NCBI RefSeq assembly: GCF_030407435.1
Contig: NZ_JASDDK010000002.1
Span: forward strand, 280,702 to 344,701
Reading direction: 5' to 3'
Length of the DNA: 64,000 bases
Origin: Winogradskyella bathintestinalis
GTDB taxonomy: Bacteria > Bacteroidota > Bacteroidia > Flavobacteriales > Flavobacteriaceae
Every line of letters starts with the position of its first letter. Within the stretch, counting starts at the first letter, position 1. Below the pieces are notes generated by a model. It did no database searches and was not told where the DNA came from. It was given only the letters and a program-made list of their open reading frames with translations. A program made the position numbers and the translations under genes. Positions 18,388-26,099 of the stretch are shown piece by piece.

Positions 18388-18418
18388 CAAACATAAAACA
18401 AATAAATTAACGACACAA
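18388..18418 (-). promoter_or_regulatory. Promoter of the small-RNA candidate
   Basis: On the minus strand, TTG (18418-18416), a 20-base spacer and TATGTTTG (18395-18388) match the Bacteroidota consensus. A start site five to eight bases on (about 18383-18380) is predicted. Confidence 0.6.
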
Positions 18419-18573
18419 GAAAAAAAATGTTATTTGTCGTGATTATTTGTCTTTCGTCGATATGATTAGCTATAATTGTCTGATAATCATATAGACGAAA
18501 ATCAGCCGATTTTTTACCGGTCTTTAATTAAACTTTTTGTAATTTTCTAAGTCCTACTATCAAATAAACACAC

Positions 18574-19116
18574 TTGATTGACGAATCAGACTTAATAACA
18601 CGTTTACAAAATACTGCCACCAAAGATGCAGCGTTTAGAGAATTATTGCAGCGTTATAAAGAACGACTGTATTGGCATATTAGAAAAATAGTTATTCGAC
18701 ACGAAGATGCGGATGATGTCCTTCAGAATACATTTATTAAAGTGCATCGTAGCATCGATAAGTTTAAAGGAGAAAGTAAGCTGTTTTCATGGTTATATAG
18801 AATAGCGACTAATGAATCTATAACATTTATCAATAAAAATGCTAAACGATTACAGATTACAAACGAAGAACATCAGAATAAAGCTATTAATAATTTAGCA
18901 GCAGATGTTTATTTTGAAGGTGATGCCATTCAACTTAAATTACAGAAAGCTATTGCTACATTGCCACAAAAACAACAGCTAGTATTTAATATGCGGTATT
19001 TCGAAGAAATAAAATATAAGGATATGGCTGAAATTTTAGAGACAAGCGAAGGTGCGCTGAAGTCATCGTACCATATTGCGGTAAAAAAATTAGAAACCTA
19101 CTTAACTTCAGATTAA
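18574..19116 (+). CDS. ECF-type RNA polymerase sigma factor
   Basis: This 180-residue sigma-70 family factor has region 2 (RELLQRYKERLYWHIRKIVI, then EDADDVLQNTFIKVHRSIDKF with the DDVLQ core-binding motif and the FSWLYRIATNE promoter-melting segment). The linker is followed by region 4 (LPQKQQLVFNMRYFEEIKYK, then the helix-turn-helix MAEILETSEGALKSSYH). The best start is a TTG at 18574-18576, because no ATG precedes region 2 and this position gives the usual MIDESDLITRL opening. It heads a three-gene operon with a TM protein and a Spy-like protein, which probably modulate it. Confidence 0.9.
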   Translation: MIDESDLITRLQNTATKDAAFRELLQRYKERLYWHIRKIVIRHEDADDVLQNTFIKVHRSIDKFKGESKLFSWLYRIATNESITFINKNAKRLQITNEEHQNKAINNLAADVYFEGDAIQLKLQKAIATLPQKQQLVFNMRYFEEIKYKDMAEILETSEGALKSSYHIAVKKLETYLTSD

Positions 19117-19196
19117 ACTATTGTAGAAATTTGAAGTCTAATAAATAAATGAGATTCCACTCTATAAGACTGAAATACTGACGAGTTCATCATAAA

Positions 19197-19700
19197 ATGA
19201 AAAGAGACAAAATACATAATATTTCTACTTCTGGTTTTAAGACCCCAGACCATTATTTTGATACGTTGGAAGCCCAACTCTATGACCGTTTGGATGAAAA
19301 AGAATTCCTTAATGGCGAGAACTCAACTGGCTTTACGGTGCCAAAGAACTATTTTGACACCGTAGAAAACAATATATTAAGAAATCGAGAGTCTGAAGAA
19401 AAACCTGTAATTTCTCTAAAACCGAGAACAACAACTTACTCTATAATTGGTATTGCCGCAAGTATCATATTCCTTTTTGGCTTATTTTTTAATAGCGATG
19501 ATCAAATTAATATAGAAGCCATTGATACGGCAACAATAGAAAACTATTTATATCAAGAGGATTATACAAGCGAAGAATTTGCATCATTTTTTAACCCAAA
19601 TGATATCTCTGAAACTGCTTTTATTGAAATTAACCTTTCAGACGACACTATTAATGAATATTTAGAAAGTATAGATACTGAAGATTTTATTACAGATTAA
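19197..19700 (+). CDS. Single-span membrane protein, putative anti-sigma partner
   Basis: This 167-residue protein has a polar N-terminus with a duplicated motif, SGFKTPDHYFDTLEAQLYDR and then TGFTVPKNYFDTVENNILRN, one transmembrane helix near residues 84-101 (TTYSIIGIAASIIFLFGLFF), and a very acidic extracytoplasmic tail. It lies between the sigma factor and the Spy-like protein, where an anti-sigma factor usually sits. A cytoplasmic domain, one helix and a periplasmic sensor fit that role. It has no zinc-type HxxxCxxC anti-sigma motif. The anti-sigma role is inferred from position and layout only. The next gene starts five bases after its stop. Confidence 0.65.
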   Translation: MKRDKIHNISTSGFKTPDHYFDTLEAQLYDRLDEKEFLNGENSTGFTVPKNYFDTVENNILRNRESEEKPVISLKPRTTTYSIIGIAASIIFLFGLFFNSDDQINIEAIDTATIENYLYQEDYTSEEFASFFNPNDISETAFIEINLSDDTINEYLESIDTEDFITD

Positions 19701-19705
19701 TTATT

Positions 19706-20149
19706 ATGAAAACATTGTACACATTTATTATCATCCTGTTTATTTCATCGAGTGTATTTGCACAACGTTTAGATAGAGAAAAATTGAAAGCTTTGAAAAT
19801 TGCTCATATTACTGAACAATTGGATTTATCAAAAGAGGAAGCTCAAAAATTCTGGCCTATTTATAATGCCAACGAAGATAAAAAAGACAATCTTAGACAG
19901 GCTTCTAAAACGAGTCGCAAAGATAAAAGCCCTGAAGAGCTTTCGGAAAGTGAAGCGAAATCGCTTTTACTGAAAATGGAAAAAATTGAAAAAGATAAAT
20001 TAGAATTACAATCGTCATTACTCAATGAATTATTTAAAATTCTTCCGGCTACAAAAATAATTAAATTGTATCAGGCCGAACGCTCCTTTAAACATAAAAT
20101 GTTTGAAGAGTACAAAAAGAGACATGCTAATAACGGACGAAAAAATTAA
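19706..20149 (+). CDS. Periplasmic Spy/CpxP-like sensor protein
   Basis: This 147-residue protein has a signal peptide ending in SSVFAQR and a mature part made almost entirely of charged helices. The segment ITEQLDLSKEEAQKFWPIYN resembles the LTxxQ helix-turn of Spy/CpxP-type periplasmic proteins, followed by KMEKIEKDKLELQSSLLNEL and a basic tail. Such proteins often bind misfolded proteins or metals and work with ECF sigma systems. It is the last of the three-gene sigma operon, five bases after the membrane protein, and is the likely sensor or target of that system. Confidence 0.75.
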   Translation: MKTLYTFIIILFISSSVFAQRLDREKLKALKIAHITEQLDLSKEEAQKFWPIYNANEDKKDNLRQASKTSRKDKSPEELSESEAKSLLLKMEKIEKDKLELQSSLLNELFKILPATKIIKLYQAERSFKHKMFEEYKKRHANNGRKN

Positions 20150-20238
20150 AATCTTCAATTAGAATAATTATAAGATCATTTTACAAAGATGCTACAATTC
20201 TTACTAAGACTATTTAGCACAGTAACAATTCTGGTACA

Positions 20239-20376
20239 TTAAAAAATGTTAAATACAAATCCTAATAACCAATATAGGATAAAAAATACGACGATAGTAC
20301 CTATACAACCGCATTTGCCTCCTCCAATTTTCTTTGCGCCCCATGCCGCACCTATAATTCTTAATAATTTTTCCAT
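20239..20376 (-). CDS. Small conserved membrane protein, 45 residues
   Basis: This short protein begins MEKLLRIIGAAWGAKKIGGG, then CGCIGT and one hydrophobic helix (about residues 26-43) ending FNIF. The start is the ATG at 20374-20376; an upstream in-frame extension is possible but lacks the strong opening. I recall near-identical small proteins in many flavobacterial genomes, with the Gly-Gly-Lys-Cys-Gly-Cys core conserved. The two cysteines could bind a metal or form a disulfide. Function is unknown. It sits convergently with the sigma operon, and the antisense frame at 20246-20455 is a shadow. Confidence 0.65.
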   Translation of the reverse strand: MEKLLRIIGAAWGAKKIGGGKCGCIGTIVVFFILYWLLGFVFNIF

Positions 20377-20619
20377 ATCTATTATGCTGTATTTTGTCAA
20401 CACGAAGTTAAAAGAATACCCCAAAATAGTTTACCTCCAATACCTTAATTATTAATCCATTTACAAAGGCGTTTAAAAATTTAGCTACACTTATATAACG
20501 TTCCTTAATTTTCAATTTATAGTGTTTTTAAATACATTAATATTCTTAATTCAGGAACAGTTCTAATAATGATAACAAACTCAGAATTAAGCTTCACAAT
20601 AATTTAACAACTAAATCCT

Positions 20620-20627
20620 TACCTTTG
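20620..20627 (+). promoter_or_regulatory. -7 element for uvrA
   Basis: TACCTTTG fits TAnnTTTG, 38 bases upstream of the uvrA ATG. No clear -33 element, and no LexA-like palindrome stood out nearby. Confidence 0.5.
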
Positions 20628-20664
20628 CAACTTTGTTAAAAACACAAAAGATTTTAAATCAAGT

Positions 20665-23493
20665 ATGAGCCAATTTAACGATTCTATTGAAGTCAAAGGA
20701 GCACGCGTTCACAACTTAAAGAACATTGATGTTACCATACCGAGAGAAAAACTTGTGGTAATCACAGGTTTATCTGGTAGTGGAAAATCGTCGCTAGCTT
20801 TCGATACAATTTATGCCGAAGGACAACGTCGTTATATTGAAACATTTTCAGCTTATGCACGTCAGTTTTTAGGAAGTTTAGAGCGTCCCGACGTAGACAA
20901 AATAGACGGTCTATCTCCTGTAATCGCCATTGAGCAAAAAACAACGAGTAAATCCCCACGTTCTACAGTAGGTACCATTACAGAAATTTATGATTTTCTT
21001 CGTTTACTTTATGCTAGAGCAGCGGATGCCTATAGTTATGAAACTGGCGAACAAATGGTGAGCTATAACGACGAGCAAATAAAAGACCTCATTCTAGAGT
21101 CTTATCAAGACAAACGCATTAATATTTTGTCTCCAGTAATACGTTCTAGAAAAGGTCATTATCGCGAATTGTTTCAACAAATTGCTAAGCAAGGTTTTGT
21201 TAAAGTAAGAACTGATGGTAAAATTGTGGATATCGAAAAAGGTTTAAAATTGGACCGTTATAAAACTCACGATATCGAAATTGTAATTGATCGATTAAAG
21301 ATTGATAATTCCGAAAATAACGAGAAACGATTAATGGAATCTATCAATACCGCGATGTATCACGGGGAAGATGTGTTAATGGTTATAGACCAAGATACTA
21401 ACGAACCTCGTTTTTTTAGTCGAAATTTAATGTGTCCTTCTTCTGGTATTTCTTATCCCAACCCAGAACCTAATAACTTTTCATTCAATTCCCCGAAAGG
21501 GGCCTGTCCAAATTGCAATGGGATAGGAGAATTATATGTAGTTAACGATACAAAATTAGTACCAGATGATTCTTTATCTATAAAAAACGGAGCGTTAGCC
21601 CCACACGGCCCCCAAAAGAAAAGTTGGATTTTTAAGCAATTTGAAACCATAGCACAACGTTTTGAGTTTTCACTTAATGATGCTTGGAAAGATATTCCTG
21701 AAGCAGCCAAACAAATCATACTGCATGGTGGTAAAGATAAATTTACTGTAGAAAGTAAATTGTTAGGAGTCACTCGCGATTATAAAATCGATTTTGAAGG
21801 TGTAGCTAATTTTATTGAAAGCCAATACAACTCAGATTCTACATCTTTAAAACGTTGGGCAAAAGAATATATGGACCGGGTTGAATGTCCAGTTTGCGAC
21901 GGATCTCGTTTACGTAAAGAATCGCTTTATTTTAAAGTAGATGGAAAAAGTATTGCCGAATTAGTAAACATGGATGTTGTTGAATTAGGCACATGGCTAA
22001 AAGATCTAAATAATAGATTATCAAAAAAGCAACAACAAATTTCTGCTGAAATTATTAAGGAAATTAGAAATAGGGTTCAATTTTTATTAGATGTAGGACT
22101 CACCTATTTATCTCTTAATCGTAGTTCTAAATCTCTGTCTGGTGGTGAAGCGCAGCGTATTAGACTAGCAACACAGATTGGATCGCAATTGGTCGGTGTG
22201 TTATATATTTTAGATGAACCAAGCATAGGACTTCATCAACGTGACAATGAAAAACTCATTAATTCTTTAGTCTCACTAAGAGATGTTGGCAACTCGGTTA
22301 TCGTAGTTGAGCACGACAAAGATATGATAGAGCGTGCCGACCACGTAATTGATATTGGTCCTTTTGCGGGCAAACATGGCGGAGAAATTATAAGTGAAGG
22401 TACACCAAAAGAATTACTAGAACAACATACGTTAACCGCGGCTTACCTCAATGGTGAAAAAGAAATTGAAGTGCCAAAAACAAGACGAAAAGGAAATGGT
22501 AAAAAGCTAATTTTAAAGGGTTGTACTGGTAATAACCTAAAAAATGTGGATGTAGAATTTCCTTTAGGAAAAATGATTGGTGTCACCGGAGTTTCGGGAA
22601 GTGGAAAATCGACCTTAATTAACGAAACACTCTACCCGATTCTTAATGCGCATTATTTTAATGGTGTAAAAAAACCGATGCCATACAAAAGCATAAAAGG
22701 CTTAGAACATTTAGATAAAGTCATTGACATTAATCAATCACCAATTGGACGTACTCCAAGAAGTAATCCTGCGACGTACACTAAAACTTTTGATGAAATC
22801 CGGAAGTTATTCGCGATGATACCAGAAGCGATGATACGTGGTTACAAACCAGGTCGTTTTAGCTTTAATGTAAAAGGTGGACGTTGCGAAACCTGCCAAG
22901 GAGCTGGATTGCGTGTAATAGAAATGAATTTTTTGCCAGATGTGTATGTTGAATGCGAAACGTGTCAAGGTAAACGATTTAATCGTGAAACATTAGAAAT
23001 TCGGTACAAAGGGAAATCTATTAGTGATGTTTTAAATATGACCATTAATGAAGCTGTTAATTTCTTTAAACACATTCCTAAAATTCACAGAAAACTCAAA
23101 ACCATTAAAGAAGTGGGTTTAGGATATATTACTTTAGGTCAACAAAGCACAACACTGTCTGGGGGCGAAGCACAACGTATAAAATTAGCTACAGAGCTGA
23201 GTAAACGTGATACTGGCAATACTTTTTATATACTCGATGAACCTACTACTGGTTTGCATTTCGAAGATATTAGAGTTCTTATGAAAGTACTCAACAAATT
23301 AGCAGATAAAGGTAATACTGTCTTAATTATTGAACATAATCTCGATGTTATTAAAACTGTAGATTATATTATAGATATAGGTTACGAAGGAGGAAAAGGT
23401 GGTGGAGAAGTCGTCGCCAAAGGCACACCAGAACAAATTATTAAAAATAAAAAAAGTTATACAGCTCAATTTTTAAAAAAGGAATTAAACTAA
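20665..23493 (+). CDS. uvrA: Excinuclease ABC subunit A
   Basis: UvrA is the damage-recognising ATPase of nucleotide excision repair. At 942 residues it has the normal length. It shows the opening [20 protein letters not shown], Walker [10 protein letters not shown], the first zinc-finger pair ([10 protein letters not shown] region, then CPVCDGSRL), signature [19 protein letters not shown], and the second ATPase half with GVSGSGKST, the central zinc finger [14 protein letters not shown] with CETCQGKRF, and [15 protein letters not shown]. Every expected motif is intact. uvrB is not in the window. The gene appears to stand alone, with a promoter just upstream. Confidence 0.97.
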   Translation: MSQFNDSIEVKGARVHNLKNIDVTIPREKLVVITGLSGSGKSSLAFDTIYAEGQRRYIETFSAYARQFLGSLERPDVDKIDGLSPVIAIEQKTTSKSPRSTVGTITEIYDFLRLLYARAADAYSYETGEQMVSYNDEQIKDLILESYQDKRINILSPVIRSRKGHYRELFQQIAKQGFVKVRTDGKIVDIEKGLKLDRYKTHDIEIVIDRLKIDNSENNEKRLMESINTAMYHGEDVLMVIDQDTNEPRFFSRNLMCPSSGISYPNPEPNNFSFNSPKGACPNCNGIGELYVVNDTKLVPDDSLSIKNGALAPHGPQKKSWIFKQFETIAQRFEFSLNDAWKDIPEAAKQIILHGGKDKFTVESKLLGVTRDYKIDFEGVANFIESQYNSDSTSLKRWAKEYMDRVECPVCDGSRLRKESLYFKVDGKSIAELVNMDVVELGTWLKDLNNRLSKKQQQISAEIIKEIRNRVQFLLDVGLTYLSLNRSSKSLSGGEAQRIRLATQIGSQLVGVLYILDEPSIGLHQRDNEKLINSLVSLRDVGNSVIVVEHDKDMIERADHVIDIGPFAGKHGGEIISEGTPKELLEQHTLTAAYLNGEKEIEVPKTRRKGNGKKLILKGCTGNNLKNVDVEFPLGKMIGVTGVSGSGKSTLINETLYPILNAHYFNGVKKPMPYKSIKGLEHLDKVIDINQSPIGRTPRSNPATYTKTFDEIRKLFAMIPEAMIRGYKPGRFSFNVKGGRCETCQGAGLRVIEMNFLPDVYVECETCQGKRFNRETLEIRYKGKSISDVLNMTINEAVNFFKHIPKIHRKLKTIKEVGLGYITLGQQSTTLSGGEAQRIKLATELSKRDTGNTFYILDEPTTGLHFEDIRVLMKVLNKLADKGNTVLIIEHNLDVIKTVDYIIDIGYEGGKGGGEVVAKGTPEQIIKNKKSYTAQFLKKELN

Positions 23494-23741
23494 TTTAAGT
23501 CACTTAGATTATTAAAAATAATTCAAATCTTGTTCAAAATATGAAGTCAATAATTAAGGAATAATTACAGAAAACAAATATCCTATATTTGAATTAAGTA
23601 TAAGTAATATTGATGTTTTCACCAATGCCCATTGGCCTTACAAGCCTGTAAAACTGCAAATTATAACGTATTTAACATTATGTTTAACCCATTTGATTAA
23701 ACCGGTCGTCAGTTTCAAGAATATTTTTTAACTTCGATTAA

Positions 23742-23930
<189 letters not shown>

Positions 23931-23952
23931 AAACAATTAAAAATTAAAATTG

Positions 23953-23989
23953 TAAGCGTATCGATGCATTTCGATACGCTTATTTTTTT
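23953..23989 (+). terminator. Terminator after the lmo0937-family gene
   Basis: TAAGCGTATCGA (23953-23964) pairs perfectly with TCGATACGCTTA (23971-23982) over a six-base loop, followed by a run of seven T (23983-23989). Confidence 0.92.
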
Positions 23990-24022
23990 GCTAATAACAC
24001 GCCAAATTCGAGCAATTTATCT

Positions 24023-24030
24023 TAAATTTG
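24023..24030 (+). promoter_or_regulatory. -7 element for the LOG-family gene
   Basis: TAAATTTG is an exact consensus match, 75 bases ahead of the LOG-family ATG. A start near 24036 would place the following hairpin inside the leader. Confidence 0.5.
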
Positions 24031-24050
24031 CTGGTCTTTTAAATTAAGAT

Positions 24051-24076
24051 AAAGCCATATTTCAATATGGCTTTTT
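24051..24076 (+). promoter_or_regulatory. Leader hairpin, possible attenuator
   Basis: AAAGCCATAT (24051-24060) pairs with ATATGGCTTT (24065-24074) around a TTCA loop, then TT. It lies between the predicted promoter and the start codon at 24105, so it would form in the 5' leader. The T-tail is short, so it may be a weak terminator or only a stable leader hairpin. Confidence 0.45.
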
Positions 24077-24104
24077 AATTGTTATACTAAATTAGATACG
24101 TTAA

Positions 24105-24791
24105 ATGAGAAAAGAAAATAATCATAAGGGCTGGAACGAAATAAAAACAAACGATTCATGGGCGATTTTTAAAATCATGGGTGAATTTGTTAATGGTTAT
24201 GAGAAATTAAGTAAAATAGGACCTTGTGTTTCTATATTCGGATCCGCAAGAACTAAGCCAGATCATAAATATTACAAGTTAGCTGAAGAAGTAGCTTCTA
24301 AAATAGTAGATCATGGTTATGGTGTTATTACAGGTGGAGGACCAGGTATTATGGAAGCAGGTAACAAAGGGGCGCACATCGCTGGCGGAACATCTGTAGG
24401 ATTAAACATAGAATTACCTTTTGAGCAGCACGACAATCCATATATAGATAACGATAAAAGCCTCGATTTTGATTACTTCTTTGTTAGAAAAGTAATGTTT
24501 GTAAAATATTCACAAGGTTTTGTGGTTATGCCCGGAGGCTTTGGTACACTCGATGAATTGTTTGAGGCTATAACTCTTATTCAAACACATAAAATAGAAA
24601 GTTTTCCTATCATTTTAGTTGGTACCGAATTTTGGGGCGGTCTAATGGATTGGGTTAAGAAAACACTTATTGAGGCAAAAAACATTAGCGCAACCGATTT
24701 AGATTTAATTCATTTGGTAGACACCGCAGATGAAGTTTTAGCTGTATTAGATGATTTTTATAAGGAATATGATTTGAGTCCTAACTTCTAG
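24105..24791 (+). CDS. LOG-family nucleotide hydrolase (TIGR00730)
   Basis: This 228-residue Rossmann-fold protein is of the 'Lonely Guy' type, which releases free base from nucleoside 5'-monophosphates (cytokinin-activating in plants, purine nucleotide salvage in bacteria). It has GPCVSIFGSAR, the ITGGGPGIMEAGNKGA loop and the catalytic/phosphate loop VMPGGFGTLDELFE, all conserved. Length and motifs fit the family. It sits alone between the lmo0937 terminator and a secreted phosphodiesterase. The 5' leader hairpin could regulate it. The precise nucleotide substrate is not visible. Confidence 0.9.
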   Translation: MRKENNHKGWNEIKTNDSWAIFKIMGEFVNGYEKLSKIGPCVSIFGSARTKPDHKYYKLAEEVASKIVDHGYGVITGGGPGIMEAGNKGAHIAGGTSVGLNIELPFEQHDNPYIDNDKSLDFDYFFVRKVMFVKYSQGFVVMPGGFGTLDELFEAITLIQTHKIESFPIILVGTEFWGGLMDWVKKTLIEAKNISATDLDLIHLVDTADEVLAVLDDFYKEYDLSPNF

Positions 24792-24824
24792 GAAACACTT
24801 TATTTGAAGAACTATTTCAATGCT

Positions 24825-26099
24825 ATGAAAAAGAAAATTCTAAGTGTTTTTACAATAATTGTATGCACTTTTTCTAACGTTTCTTCCCAAGAAACTATTA
24901 AAGTGATGTTTTATAATTTATTGAATTATCCTTTAGATAATACAGTTCCTAATCGAATTACGGACTTGTCTTATATACTAAATGATTATCAACCCGATTT
25001 ATTTTTAGTCTGCGAACTCAATAATATCACTGGAGCAATAGACATACTAAACACTACAAAATCGAGTATCAATTCTAATTATGAAATGGCTAGTTATGTT
25101 TCTAACACTTCTGATGATTATAGAGGTGATCAAAACGATTTTCAAAATCTACTCTATTTCAATAGCTCAAAGTTTTCGATTATAGACCAAATAATTGTAC
25201 CCACTAATTTACGAGATTTTAACGTATATCGTGTGCAATTAAAAACTATAAATCGGGCTACAGACCCTATTGAAATTTATATTGTAATTGGACACTTAAA
25301 AGCTTCTAGCGGCGTTGTTAATGCTCAAAAGCGTTTCGAAATGATAGAAGAACTTGAAAACTTTTTAGATACATTACCAGCCAATACTAATGTATTATTA
25401 GGAGGCGATCTCAATATATATTCAGCCAATGAAGCGGCCTTTCAAAGTCTGTTGAGTCAAAATAATACCATTACTTTCGTCGATCCAGCTAATCGTGTTG
25501 GCGACTGGCATAATAATACCAATTTTGCTGATGTTTTTACACAATCTACGCGTTCAGGGACCAATTTGGGAGGTTCTTCTGGTGGTTTTGATGACCGTTT
25601 TGATTTTATTTTAACTTCAGAATCAATGACGACTACAGCAAATATCACCTACGTGCCTAATTCTTATCAAGTATACGGTAATAATGGATTAGCATCATGC
25701 TGGAATAAATCTATAAATTCTTCGTATTGTGAAACCACAGGGTCGCCATTTTCGTATGAATTAAGAAATGCATTATACAATTTTAGCGATCATCTACCCG
25801 TTACTATGTCGTTACAGACCGAAGCTACGTTTTTAAGTATTAAGGATGAAGAGTTATTATCCACCCTTCAACTGGAAGCTACAATTATAAATCAAAGCCT
25901 TGCCGTTAATCTTAATGACGCTAAATTTTACAATGCGCATTTAAACATTTATAATAATTTGGGACAGAAAATAAAAACTTTCGTAATGGACTCCACCCCG
26001 AATCAACATTTTGATGTTTCTGATTTGCAGAATGGTTTGTATTATTTAAAGACATCTTATACCCAAAGTAATCCTATAAAATTTATCATTTCTAATTGA
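24825..26099 (+). CDS. Secreted endonuclease/exonuclease/phosphatase-fold protein with T9SS tail
   Basis: From the ATG at 24825 the protein has 424 residues: a signal peptide ending NVSSQ, an endonuclease/exonuclease/phosphatase (EEP) domain (about 25-335) with VMFYNLLNYP, FLVCELNN, GGDLNIYS (metal/phosphate loop) and SDHLPVTMS (the catalytic-His motif). The type IX secretion C-terminal sorting domain is about residues 345-424 (strand-rich, LNIYNNLGQKIKTF, ending in a short beta strand). It is probably exported and released to the outer surface. The substrate is unknown (DNA, phospholipid or phosphate ester). The M1-like gene overlaps it by four bases. Confidence 0.88.
   Translation: MKKKILSVFTIIVCTFSNVSSQETIKVMFYNLLNYPLDNTVPNRITDLSYILNDYQPDLFLVCELNNITGAIDILNTTKSSINSNYEMASYVSNTSDDYRGDQNDFQNLLYFNSSKFSIIDQIIVPTNLRDFNVYRVQLKTINRATDPIEIYIVIGHLKASSGVVNAQKRFEMIEELENFLDTLPANTNVLLGGDLNIYSANEAAFQSLLSQNNTITFVDPANRVGDWHNNTNFADVFTQSTRSGTNLGGSSGGFDDRFDFILTSESMTTTANITYVPNSYQVYGNNGLASCWNKSINSSYCETTGSPFSYELRNALYNFSDHLPVTMSLQTEATFLSIKDEELLSTLQLEATIINQSLAVNLNDAKFYNAHLNIYNNLGQKIKTFVMDSTPNQHFDVSDLQNGLYYLKTSYTQSNPIKFIISN

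Larger units (their letters stand above)
18127..18573. other. 447-base gap holding a small-RNA candidate
   Basis: No protein of reasonable length fits this gap. It contains, on the minus strand, a promoter, an extra hairpin and a terminator (18305-18418), described separately, and the leader of the sigma-factor gene on the plus strand. The stretch 18130-18300 shows nothing recognisable. Confidence 0.7.

Noticed and set aside
18341-18394. A 17-residue minus-strand frame, MFALLNLLVISPPNLIA, resembling a leader peptide
   Set aside because: Its ATG lies inside the predicted -7 element, so it would not be on the transcript, and no amino-acid biosynthesis gene follows.
20246-20455. A 69-residue plus-strand open frame
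   Set aside because: It lies antisense to the recognisable 45-residue membrane protein gene and has no family features.
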